From NCBI RefSeq assembly GCF_000355905.1, contig NZ_APLF01000010.1:39812-103811 (forward strand): DNA of 64,000 nt. The letters run 5' to 3'. The notes below the pieces were generated by a model. The model was given only the letters and a program-made list of their open reading frames with translations, did no database searches and was not told the origin of the DNA. The position numbers were made by a program, and so were the translations under genes. This stretch comes from Psychroflexus gondwanensis ACAM 44 (GTDB lineage Bacteria > Bacteroidota > Bacteroidia > Flavobacteriales > Flavobacteriaceae). Positions 36,919-45,960 of the stretch are shown here, piece by piece; the stretch's first letter is position 1; each line of letters opens with the position of its first letter.

Positions 36919-37140
36919 TTAATATTCGTCTTCGTTCCAAAGATAATCGTCATCTGTAGGATAATCTGGCCAGATTTCCTCTATAGAGTCGTAGGTGTCG
37001 CCTTCATCTTCTATGGATTGTAAGTTTTCTACAACTTCAAGTGGGGCCCCCGTTCGTATGGCATAATCAATCAATTCGTCTTTGGTTGCTGGCCAAGGCG
37101 CATCACTTAGGTAGGAAGCAAGTTCTAAAGTCCAATACAT
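36919..37140 (-). CDS. DUF2795 domain-containing small protein
   Basis: 73 residues, acidic. The sequence MYWTLELASYLSDAPWPATK followed by DELIDYAIRTGAPLEVVENL is the highly conserved DUF2795 form of Bacteroidota; the C-terminus is an acidic tail (YPTDDDYLWNEDEY). Function unknown. It lies directly upstream of secA with a terminator between them. Upstream of its start, the repeat mosaic begins after about 120 bases. Confidence 0.88.
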   Translation of the reverse strand: MYWTLELASYLSDAPWPATKDELIDYAIRTGAPLEVVENLQSIEDEGDTYDSIEEIWPDYPTDDDYLWNEDEY

Positions 37141-37341
37141 TGCAAGGATATTTTAATTTTTGCAAATGTAATTTTTTTAGCGTAACAGTCAACATTTTTA
37201 AGAATTATTTCAACCTAAACTTCAGCTAAGCCTCTGATTTCAAATTGCTTTTGAATTTGGTGGTGAGTGGTGAGTGGTGAGTGGTGAGTGGTGAGTTAAA
37301 ATAATTTTGAATTATTAATTAAGAATTTTTAATTAAATACA

Positions 37342-37488
37342 TGTCAGTTCGAGCCTGCCTGCGTTCCTTGGTAGGCAGGTAAATTTTACTTTTGAAAAAA
37401 GTGAAATTTGTATCGAGAACTCGATTAAACACCTGACTTCAAAGCACTTCTCGATACAATTTTCTATCGAAAATCACTCGAAGTGACA
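37342..37488. repeat. REP-like inverted pair (unit A + unit B)
   Basis: Unit A begins TGTCAGTTCGAG and ends TATCGAGAACTCGA (37342-37424). Unit B runs ACTTCTCGATACA ... CTCGAAGTGACA (37446-37488). They are inverted relatives, so the pair can fold into one long hairpin, as in BIMEs. Unit B occurs 11 times in the window, starting near 37446, 38862, 40242, 40692, 40998, 41298, 44234, 44533, 44869, 45269 and 45518. Unit A occurs seven times, near 37342, 37791, 40917, 41218, 44130, 44716 and 45439. No REP-associated transposase is present here. Confidence 0.8.
37354..37379. repeat. 26-bp CCTGCCTGC/GTAGGCAGG hairpin nested in REP unit A
   Basis: The palindrome sits immediately after TTCGAG of the REP. 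Further copies at the same point of other REPs are at 37803-37828, 44143-44168 and, in a unit B, 45300-45325 (with a variant loop). The REP at 45439 lacks it and shows the uninterrupted form. Confidence 0.75.
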
Positions 37489-37661
37489 GCCTTGAAGTGA
37501 TTGACGACCTATATTTCATATTTAAAATTTCAAAATTGACAATTCAAATTTTAATGGAGCTATTAGTGGTGAGTGGTGGGTTAGTATAGTGGTGTAGTAG
37601 TATAATGGTGTAATAGTATACTGGTGTAGTGGATTTTGGTGAGCCGTGAGTGGTAAATATT

Positions 37662-37731
37662 GAATACCGAATAAAGAATAGTCAATAAATAATAATGAAT
37701 ACAGAATAACGAATGATGAACAGTGAATAGT
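37662..37731 (+). repeat. GAATANN heptamer array (10 units)
   Basis: Ten consecutive 7-base units: most begin GAATA, with the last two bases variable (CC, AA, GT, CA, AC...). It passes directly into GTGAGTG heptamers at 37733. Related stretches occur near 40141, 40767 and 41068. Confidence 0.75.
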
Positions 37732-38185
37732 CGTGAGTGGTGAGTTAAAATAATTTTGAATTATTAATTAAGAATTTTTAATTAAATACATGTCAGTTCG
37801 AGCCTGCCTGCGTTCCTTGGTAGGCAGGTAAATTTTGCTTTTGAAAAAAGTGAAATTTGTATCGAGAACTCGATTAAGCCTAAGGGAGTAGTGAGAGGTG
37901 AGTGGTAGACTGGTGTGATAGTATAATGGTGTAGTGGATTTTGGTTAGCCGTGAGTGGTGAGAGGTGAATTAGAGGAATTTAAAATTATACTCTTGTTTT
38001 ATCATTCGGCTATGTAATAACTCGGAACTATTCAACTCGGAACCCCAGAACCCGCAACCCTCCAACTCGCTAACTCGCTCGGTAAAATAATGAATGGTGA
38101 GTGGTGATTGGTGAAATGGTGAGTTATTTTTCATCTGTGGCTGGGGGTTCCGTAGGATTTTCTATTTTTTTTCAAAAAGCCTAGT

Positions 38186-38235
38186 CCCCAAAGCTTTGGG
38201 GATTTGTTTCTTTTTTGGGCGATGCAAAAAAGAAA
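38186..38235. repeat. Perfect palindrome CCCCAAAGCTTTGGGG followed by a GGCGATG-loop hairpin
   Basis: The 16-base palindrome (38186-38201) is present only in this copy of the block. The following hairpin has stem TTTCTTTTTTG / CAAAAAAGAAA and loop GGCGATG (38207-38235). Other copies of the hairpin: 38783-38811, 40613-40641, 44458-44486 (loop GGCGAAG), 45191-45219, and a covarying version at 45753-45781. Confidence 0.75.
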
Positions 38236-38905
38236 AGAAAGTAAGTCTATCTGTAGCATAATTTAAAGGTCTAATAGCTGTGAGTAGTAAGTCGTGAGTG
38301 GTGAAATGGTGAGTGGTGAGTGGTGGGTAGTATAATGGTGTAATAGTATAGTGGTGTAGTGGATTTTGGTGAGTGGTGAAATGGTGAGTCGTGAGTCGTG
38401 AAATGGTGAGTGGTGGCTGAGTGACCCGCTTTTTGTAGCGGGGTGTATCGAAGCCAGGTTGAGAAATGTCATTTCATATTTAAAATTTCAAAATTGAAAA
38501 TTCAAATTTTAATAATGACTTATTATTCGAATACACGACTAGTGACAAAGATCTTTCGTCACTGCGTTTCCCTCGAGATGACAATAGTGAATTCAAGGCT
38601 TCAAGTTCCACGATACATAAAAAACCGGCCTATTGAAAAAAAGTTAAAAATCAAGGAAGCAGCTTGGGAAAAGAGATGAAAATCTGTTTGAGTCACGCTT
38701 TTACGTGATGAGTTATTTTTCATCTGTGGCTGGGGGTTCCGTAGGATTTTCTAGTTTTTTTCAAACAGCCTAGTCTTTTTTGTTTCTTTTTTGGGCGATG
38801 CAAAAAAGAAAGGAGACAGTAAATGATATAGAGACATCGACTAAGCTCCTGACTTAAAACTACTTCTCGATACAATTTTCTATCGAAAATCACTCGAAGT
38901 GACAA

Positions 38906-38947
38906 GTGAGTCGTGAGTAGTGAGTCGTGAGTGGTGAATAGTGAATT
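38906..38947 (+). repeat. GTGAGTN heptamer array (6 units)
   Basis: Six in-phase 7-base units with last base C, A, C, G, A, T in turn; the fifth and sixth have drifted to GTGAATN. It starts two bases after a REP unit B. Confidence 0.75.
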
Positions 38948-39078
38948 AGAGGTATTTGAAATTACGCATCCATTCTATCATTCGGCTATGCAATAACTCG
39001 GAACTCTCCAACTCGGAACCCCAGAACCCGCAACCCTCCAACTCAAAACCCCAGAACCCGCAACCCTCCAACTCGCAA

Positions 39079-39639
39079 CTAGCTAGAAGTATCAGGAATC
39101 CACTTTACCTCATCGGCATTTTTCTGCTTGGCAATACATCTTGCTAACACAAAAAGGTAATCTGAAAGTCGATTCAAATACTGAAGTACCTTCTCATCGA
39201 AAGGTTCTAAATTGAACAAGGCAGTACAAATACGCTCTGCACGTCGGCACACTGTTCTGGCGACATGGCAATGAGACACTGCTGGATGTCCACCTGGCAA
39301 CACAAAATGAGTCATTTCTGGTAAATCTTCGTTCATCCTGTCGATTTCATTCTCCAAAAAGAGAATGTCTTCTTCTTTAAGCTTTGGAATTTTACTTGCA
39401 TTGGATGCTTTCCCCGGATCTGAAGCCAAAATGGCGCCAACAGTAAATAGCTTTTCCTGTATGGTGATTAAACCCGTTTTAGAATCTGCATCTAGATCCT
39501 GATCACGGACCAAGCCAAGGTTTGCATTTAGCTCATCTACAGTTCCATAGCTATCGATACGGATATTGTGTTTAGCAACCCGTTTTCCACCGAACAGCGA
39601 AGTAGTGCCTTTATCTCCAGTTTTAGTATATATTTTCAT
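39079..39639 (-). CDS. Cob(I)alamin adenosyltransferase, PduO type
   Basis: 186 residues. N-terminal MKIYTKTGDKGTTSLFGGKRV is the ATP-binding motif of the PduO/MMAB family, followed by SYGTVDELNANLGL. FVLPGGHPAVSHCHVARTVCRRAER and YLNRLSDYLFVLAR are the other conserved blocks. It transfers the adenosyl group of ATP to cob(I)alamin, giving adenosylcobalamin for mutase-type enzymes. Cytoplasmic, full length. The gene is isolated between two repeat mosaics, and its TAG stop is contiguous with an AAC-type short-unit array on the 3' side. Confidence 0.93.
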   Translation of the reverse strand: MKIYTKTGDKGTTSLFGGKRVAKHNIRIDSYGTVDELNANLGLVRDQDLDADSKTGLITIQEKLFTVGAILASDPGKASNASKIPKLKEEDILFLENEIDRMNEDLPEMTHFVLPGGHPAVSHCHVARTVCRRAERICTALFNLEPFDEKVLQYLNRLSDYLFVLARCIAKQKNADEVKWIPDTSS

Positions 39640-39723
39640 TAGATCTCAATTTTTTTCAAAGATAAAGATATGAAGAGTAAAAGAAGACCTGTAGATGAAT
39701 TAGTAATTTAAAAAATTGATCCT

Positions 39724-41460
39724 ATTTCATTTCATATTTAAAATTACAAAATTGATAGTTCAAATTTTAATGGAGCTATTAGTCGTGAGTGGTGAGTGGT
39801 GAGTGGTAGACTGGTGTAATAGTATAGTGGTGTAGTGGTATAATGGATTTTTGGTGAGTGGTGAGTGGTGAATTAGAGGTATTTGAAATTACGCATCCAT
39901 TCTATCATTCGGCTATGCAATAACCCGGAACTATTCAACCCGGAACTTCCCAACTCGCTAACTCGCTCGGTAAAATAATGAATGGTGAGTGGTGGTTAGT
40001 ATAATGGTGTAATAGTAAAGTGGTGTAGTGGATTTTTGGTGAGTAGTAAGAGGTGGATTATATTTCATATTTAAAATTTAAAAATTGACAATTCAAATTT
40101 TAATGGAGCTATTAGTGGTGAGTGGTGAGTGGTGAGTGGTGAATACTGAATATTGAATACCGAATGATGAACAGTGAATAGTCGTGAGTGGTAAGCTTTG
40201 TCATGCTGAATTTATTTCAGCATCTTCATTAACTTTATTACACTTCTCGATACAATTTTCTATCGAAAATCACTCGAAGTGACAGCCTTGAAGTGATTGA
40301 CGACCTATATTTCATATTTAAAATTTCAAAATTGACAATTCAAATTTTCAAGGTGACTAATTATACAAAAAGTGACAAAGATCTTTCGTCACTGCGTTTC
40401 CCTCGAGATGACAATAGTGAATTCAAGGCTTCAAGTTCCACGATACAAAGAAAACCGGCCTATTGAAAAAAAGTTAAAAATCAAGGAAGCAGCTTGGGAA
40501 AAGAGATGAAAATCTGTTTGAGTCATGCTTTTGCATGATGAGTTATTTTTCATCTGTGGCTGGGGGTTCCGTAGGATTTTCTATTTTTTTTCAAAAAGCC
40601 TAGTCTTTTTTGTTTCTTTTTTGGGCGATGCAAAAAAGAAAGGAGACAGTAAATGATATAGAGACATCGACTAAACTAATAACTTAAAACTACTTCTCGA
40701 TACAATTTTCTATCGAAAATCACTCGAAGTGACAAGTGAGTCGTGAGTGGTGAGTGGTGGATACTGAATATTGAATACCGAATAAAGAATAAGGTTTGCT
40801 GAACGCAGAATAAGGAACATTTAATAAATAATAATGAATACAGAATAACGAATGATGAACAGTGAATAGTTGTGAGTGGTGAGCTTTGTCATGCTGCCCC
40901 GAAGTCTCGGGATCATCTGTCAGTTCGAGTAATGGGTTTGTGGCGATAGACCAAAACCATTGTATCGAGAACTCGACTAAGCTTCGGACTTCAAACTACT
41001 TCTCGATACAATTTTCTATCGAAAATCACTCGAAGTGACAAGTGAGTTGTGAGTCGTGAGTGGTGGATACTGAATATTGAATAAAGAATAAGGTTTGCTG
41101 AACGCAGAATTAAGGAACATTGAATAAATAATAATGAATACAGAATAACGAATGATGAACAGTGAATAGTTGTGAGTGGTAAGCTTTGTCATGCTGCACC
41201 GAAGTCTCGGGATCATCTGTTAGTTCGAGTAATGGGTTTGTGGCGATAGACCAAAACCATTGTATCGAGAACTCTTTTTAGCTCCTGACTTAAGACTACT
41301 TCTCGATACAATTTTCTATCGAAAATCACTCGAAGTGACATTGCGTCTTAAGCCGCAGAACATCACTTAAACAGATTCCGCATCTCGGCTATCGCCTTGC
41401 ACGGAATGAGAGAAAAGATCTTTCGTCACTGCGTTTCCCTCAAGATGACAATAACATTAA
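39724..41460. repeat. Repeat mosaic 2
   Basis: About 1.7 kb without a gene. AT-rich block copies at 39724-39783, 40065-40118 and 40308-40352, each followed by or near GTGAGTN heptamers. An AAC-type array lies at 39925-39975. A near copy of the 38463-38905 composite block is at 40310-40735. A tandem pair of units of about 300 bp fills 40735-41340. A REP-like ATTCCG...CGGAAT hairpin (41375-41407) and a GTCACTGCGTTTCCCTC element (41410-41450) precede the phosphate transporter's 3' end. Confidence 0.85.
40735..41340 (+). repeat. Tandem direct duplication of a 300-bp composite unit
   Basis: 40735-41040 and 41041-41340 carry the same ordered parts: GTGAGTN heptamers, GAATANN heptamers, GAATAAGGTTTGCTGAACGC, a GTCATGCTG/CTCGGGATCAT hairpin, REP unit A with an AATGG...CCATT centre, and REP unit B. 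They differ by scattered substitutions and small indels. Confidence 0.75.
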
Positions 41461-41514
41461 AGACCCCTAGCCTACCTAGAAACAATTAACCAAAAACTGT
41501 CAACTATAAACGCA

Positions 41515-43782
41515 TTAAAACTCCTGCTTAGCTTCTTCGTAATACTCCCTGAACAATTCCAGTAAAGCAATAGAGGTTTTTGTCAAGTTTTTGGTTTCAA
41601 GTAAGATTCCAAAGTAAAGCTTAGAGTTTTTAGGACTATTTTCAGTATCCCGAATTCTTTCAATTTGCTTCTGTAACAAATTGGAAATCTTCTCTAATAC
41701 TTTACGCTCGTCGGTGATGAGCTGTTGAATGCTATCGAATTCTTGTGATTGGAAGGCTTTGACAAGATGGCCGTATACCTCATCAAGATCTCTTTGAACG
41801 CCTTTTAAATCCCGAATTTGATTGAATAACAGATTCTTGTGATTATTGCTCACGTGAGTATGACTACTCCTGGTGATATAAGCCAGAGACTGAACCATAT
41901 CCTGAAGATAATCTAAAGTCAGCACATAAAACTTGGAGGCTTCTACATTAGTATCTTCTAAAGACTTGATGTAGTAAAAAACATTATCCTTCAATTCATC
42001 TATCACAACATCTAACTCCTCCTGGCTTTTCAAGCTCTTTTTAAGTCGACTTAAATCGTGGTAGCCCAAGTTATTCACAACGTCTAAAAGCAAATTGTTC
42101 ACTCCTGAAATCACCTTTACAATGTTTTCAGAAGATTCTTTGGTGATTTCATTAATCGTAATGATATCGGTTTTATTAAATTTCTTATGATCTCGTTCAA
42201 ACTTAACCCGTTTGGAGTGTTTTACAGCGCTTTTAATAATAGACACTAAGGCAAAAACCAATAAAATTGCAATCGCATAATAAGAGCCAAACCAAATAAT
42301 AAGCGATAATAGTCCCGCTGCGGTAAAGGCGATCGCTGCTGTGGCAATCCAACTACCAATCACATTAAACACCCCCGCAACCCGATATACAGCGCTTTCT
42401 CTCCCCCAAGCTCGATCTCCAAAGGAAGTTCCCATAGCTACCATAAACGTGACGTAAGTGGTTGATAAAGGCAAAGTATAACTCGTCCCCAAAGAAATTA
42501 GAATACTCGCTAAAACTAAATTAACGGATGCTCTCAATAAATCAAATGCTGGTTTAGCAACTCCTTTTTTATAACCAAAAGCCTTTTCAGGATAGATAAA
42601 CCTACTGTTGATTTTATTTTGAATAGAATCTGGTAATACTTGAGAAAACGTCTGACCCACAAAAACAGAATACCTCACCACGGTTCTGGATAAGAAGTTA
42701 GGTTTAAAGCGTTCCTGGCCCTCTCCTTGACGACCTAGGTTCACTCCCGTTTGAACAACATACTGAGCTTTACTAGAAAACCAAAGGGTCACCACCATAA
42801 TTGCTCCTGCAATTACCAATAAGAATACAGGCGTTTGGACTTCGCCCGATAAGCCATCCATCAGAAATTCTGAAGGCAATACCCCCGAGGCTAGAAACGC
42901 CTCTTGCCATAAGATAAAGGATTGCCAAGCGGCGATGCTCACTCCAATAAAGTTGACCAAATCGTTTCCTGCAAAAGCCAGGGCTAATGCAAAAGTACCT
43001 ATAACCACAATCACCTTCAGAATATGACAACGAAAAACTTGAATGAGAAGTTGGGAGATGGCCGCCCAGAACACAAAACTAAAGCCAATAATTAAGAGTT
43101 TATTATCTAAGACACTCTCAATGATATTTTGGTCTAAAAAAGTAATGGAATTGGTTCCTTTCAGAAGTATAAAATAAGTAATTGCCGACAGGGAAACGCC
43201 CCCGTAAAGAGCGCCAATGTATTTCAATTTTCTATGGTAGTCAAAAGTGAAAATCAGTCTGGAAACAAACTGAACCACAGCGCCAACCCCAAAAGCGATG
43301 AAAACCGAAATCAAGATGCCAAAGCTAATTTCAGAGGCTTTTTGGACATTGATGAACTGCTCAAGGCCTCCGATGCCTTCGCCAGTTTCATATAGCTTAA
43401 GCAATGAAATCACTACGGCAGCACCCAACAATTCGAACACCACAGAAACGGTTGTCGACGTAGGAATTCCAATAGAATTGAAGAAATCCAGCAAAAGAAT
43501 ATCGGTAATAAGGACCGCTAAAAAAATGATGATGATTTCATCAAAAAAGAAGAGTTCAGGATTAAAGATACCTTTCCTAGCCACTTCCATAAGCCCTGAG
43601 GAAAACACGGCTCCAACCAAAACCCCTAGACCTGCTACAATCAGAATTGTACGCATGGGAACAGCTTTGGAGCCAATGGCAGAATTTAGGAAATTTACCG
43701 CATCATTACTGACCCCTACCACCAAATCGGCGATGGCTAAGAGAAATAAGAGAACAATAAGGGAAATATACAGCGTTTCCAT
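41515..43782 (-). CDS. PiT-family inorganic phosphate transporter with C-terminal PhoU-like domain
   Basis: 755 residues. Two PiT signatures, SNDAVNFLNSAIGSKA near residue 25 and GNDLVNFIGVSIAAW near residue 270, are the paired family motifs; about 11-12 membrane segments cover residues 1-510. GIPTSTTVSVVFELLGAA and LPLSTTYVTFMVAMGTSFGDRAWGRESAVYRVAG are also family blocks. The last 220 residues are a helical coiled region resembling PhoU/DUF47-type helices fused to the carrier. It imports phosphate, probably with a cation. It stands alone, with repeat mosaics on both sides. Confidence 0.9.
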   Translation of the reverse strand: METLYISLIVLLFLLAIADLVVGVSNDAVNFLNSAIGSKAVPMRTILIVAGLGVLVGAVFSSGLMEVARKGIFNPELFFFDEIIIIFLAVLITDILLLDFFNSIGIPTSTTVSVVFELLGAAVVISLLKLYETGEGIGGLEQFINVQKASEISFGILISVFIAFGVGAVVQFVSRLIFTFDYHRKLKYIGALYGGVSLSAITYFILLKGTNSITFLDQNIIESVLDNKLLIIGFSFVFWAAISQLLIQVFRCHILKVIVVIGTFALALAFAGNDLVNFIGVSIAAWQSFILWQEAFLASGVLPSEFLMDGLSGEVQTPVFLLVIAGAIMVVTLWFSSKAQYVVQTGVNLGRQGEGQERFKPNFLSRTVVRYSVFVGQTFSQVLPDSIQNKINSRFIYPEKAFGYKKGVAKPAFDLLRASVNLVLASILISLGTSYTLPLSTTYVTFMVAMGTSFGDRAWGRESAVYRVAGVFNVIGSWIATAAIAFTAAGLLSLIIWFGSYYAIAILLVFALVSIIKSAVKHSKRVKFERDHKKFNKTDIITINEITKESSENIVKVISGVNNLLLDVVNNLGYHDLSRLKKSLKSQEELDVVIDELKDNVFYYIKSLEDTNVEASKFYVLTLDYLQDMVQSLAYITRSSHTHVSNNHKNLLFNQIRDLKGVQRDLDEVYGHLVKAFQSQEFDSIQQLITDERKVLEKISNLLQKQIERIRDTENSPKNSKLYFGILLETKNLTKTSIALLELFREYYEEAKQEF

Positions 43783-43908
43783 TCCAAAAAATCAACCGCA
43801 AAAGTCCTGCTTTTCTTCGATTTAAGTCATGTATTTACTGTTATGAAATGATTAAGTTAATGGGGGCACTGGTTTTTGTGAGAGGCAGAACGGTGTAATG
43901 GTGTAGTG

Positions 43909-44020
43909 GTGAGAAGTGAGTTGTGAGTTGTGAGTGGTGAGTGGTGAGTGGTGGGTTGTGAGTCGTGAGTGGTGAGTTGTGAGTGGTGAGTCGTGAGAAG
44001 TGAGTTGTGAGTGGTGGCTA
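43909..44020 (+). repeat. GTGAGTN heptamer array (16 units)
   Basis: Sixteen in-phase 7-base units. The first four to five bases are nearly constant (GTGAG), position 6 is T or A, and position 7 takes all four bases (A,T,T,G,G,G,T,C,G,T,G,C,A,T,G,A). This is the longest array of this type in the window. Confidence 0.85.
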
Positions 44021-45299
44021 TCGAATAACGAATAAAAAATAACGAATGATGAACAGTGAATAGTCTTTAGAGGTGAGAGGTGGGTTTGAATAATTATTAA
44101 TTTATAATTGTGAATTTTTAATTGAAAAAATGTCAGTTCGAGCCTGCCTGCGTTCCTTGGTAGGCAGGTAAATTTTACTTTTGAAAAAAGTGAAATTTGT
44201 ATCGAGAACTCGATTAAACACCTGACTTCAAAGCACTTCTCGATACAATTTTCTATCGAAAATCACTCGAAGTGACAGCCTTGAAGTGACAAGTTTCTCG
44301 ATACAAAGAAAAATGGCCTACTTTTTATGGAATTTGGAAAACAAAAAAGTGGTGAAGAAAGGATAATGGAACAAAGCACTAGTGAAACGGTTTGCTTTGC
44401 GTGGTGGAGCCGCTTTTGTAGTTTTCTAAGACATAAAAATAAGCCTAGTCTTTTTTGTTTCTTTTTTGGGCGAAGCAAAAAAGAAAAGAAAGTAAATGAT
44501 ATAGAAAGCTGGATTAATCTCATAATTTCAAACTACTTCTCGATACAATTTTCTATCGAAAATCACTCGAAGTGACAGCCTTGAAGTGATTGACGACCTA
44601 TATTTCATATTTAAAATTTCAAAATTGACAATTCAAATTTTAATGAAGCTATTAGTGGTGGGTGGTGAGTGGTGAGTGGTGAGTGGTGAGTTTAAATAAT
44701 TTGAATTGAATACATGTCAGTTCGAGTAATGGGTTTGTGGCGACAGACCAAAACCATTGTATCGAGAACTCGACTAAGCCCAAGGGAGGTATTAGTGGTG
44801 AGTGGTAAGCTTTGTCATGCTGCCCCGAAGTCTCGGGATCATTTCAGCATCTTCATTAACTTTATTACACTTCTCGATACAATTTTCTATCGAAAATCAC
44901 TCGAAGTGACAAGTGAGTGGTGAGTCTTGAGAGGTGAACTGGTAGACTAGTGGCTGAAATCTCTCGTCACTGCGTTTCCCTCAAGATGACAATTGTACGT
45001 TCAAGGTGACAAGTCTCTCGATACAAAGAAAAATGGCCTATTGAAAAAAATTTGAAAATCAAGGAAGCAGCTTGGGAGAAGAGATGAAAATCTGTTTGAG
45101 TCACGCTTTTGCGTGATGAGTTATTTTTCATCTGTGGCTGGGGATTCCGTAGAATTTTCTAGTTTTTTTCAAACAGCCTAGTCTTTTTTGTTTCTTTTTT
45201 GGGCGATGCAAAAAAGAAAGAGAGAGTAAATGATATAGAGACATCGACTAAGCTCCTGACTTAAAACTACTTCTCGATACAATTTTCTATCGAAAATCA

Positions 45300-45325
45300 C
45301 CTGCCTTTCAAGGAAAGCAGGCAGG
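45300..45325. repeat. CCTGCC hairpin nested in REP unit B
   Basis: CCTGCCTTTCAAGGAAAGCAGGCAGG interrupts a REP unit B between AAAATCA and CTCGAAGTGACA. On the other strand it stands right after TTCGAG, the same insertion point as in the unit A copies. Confidence 0.75.
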
Positions 45326-45752
45326 CTCGAAGTGACAGCCTAGAACTTGTAGACTGGTAGACTATCGAATAGTGAACACTGAATAACAAATGATGAACAG
45401 TGAATAGTCTTGAGAGATGAAAGGTGAGTTTGAATATATGTCAGTTCGAGTGAATTTTGCTTTTGAAAAAAGTGAAATTTGTATCGAGAACTCGACTAAG
45501 CTAATAACTTCAAAGCACTTCTAGATACAATTTTCTATCGAAAATCACTCGAAGTGACAGCCTCGAGGCTTCAAGTTCCACGACACAAAGAAAACGGCCT
45601 ATTGAAAAAAATTTGAAAATCAAGGAAGCAGCTTGGGAGAAGAGATGAAAATCTGTTTGAGTCACGCTTTTGCGTGATGAGTTATTTTTCATCTGTGGCT
45701 GGGGGTTCCGTAGGATTTTCTAGTTTTTTTCAAACAGCCTAGCCCTTTTTGG

Positions 45753-45781
45753 TTACTTTTTACGGCGATGGTAAAAAGTAA
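45753..45781. repeat. Covarying hairpin with GGCGATG loop
   Basis: Stem TTACTTTTTAC pairs perfectly with GTAAAAAGTAA; loop GGCGATG. Compared with the five other copies (TTTCTTTTTTG / CAAAAAAGAAA), three positions changed on each arm so that pairing is kept. Confidence 0.75.
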
Positions 45782-45850
45782 TGAAAGCAATAATTTTATC
45801 TAGAGCTTAAATAAGAAATTACTTAAAGCCTAAATACATCACTTAAACAG

Positions 45851-45960
45851 ATTCCGTATCGCGGCTATCGCCTTTCACGGAATGGGAGAGATTCCGCATC
45901 CCGCTGTCGCTTGCACGGAATGGAGAGATTCCGTATCGCGGCTATCGCCTTACACGGAAT
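45851..45960. repeat. Three tandem ATTCCG...CGGAAT hairpin repeats
   Basis: Units begin at 45851, 45891 and 45928. Each has ATTCCG, an inner CGCGGCTATCG-like segment and CGGAAT; the middle unit is shorter (ATCCCGCTGTCG). Single copies lie at 41375-41407 and, inverted, at 63911-63943. Confidence 0.75.

Larger units (their letters stand above)
37259..39078. repeat. Repeat mosaic 1 (short-unit arrays plus REP-like palindromes)
   Basis: About 1.8 kb without a believable gene. From left: GTGAGTG heptamers (37259-37297); REP unit A with CCTGCC hairpin (37342-37424); REP unit B (37446-37488); an AT-rich block (37512-37560); 8-bp GTRTARTR arrays (37576-37632); GAATANN heptamers (37662-37731); a second copy of the 37285-37424 segment at 37735-37875; AAC-type arrays (38030-38080); a GGCGATG-loop hairpin (38207-38235); further arrays (38279-38416); a composite block (38463-38905); GTGAGTN heptamers (38906-38947); and AAC-type arrays (39000-39078) that reach the cobalamin gene's stop codon. 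Confidence 0.85.

Noticed and set aside
38720..38905. Small ORF with KKKQKRLG motif, recurring at other mosaic copies
   Set aside because: It is read-through of the GGCGATG-loop hairpin and REP unit B, repeated wherever those elements are; no ribosome site.
43909..44020. Possible CRISPR array because of regular repeats
   Set aside because: Units are 7 bases with no spacers and no cas genes are in the window.
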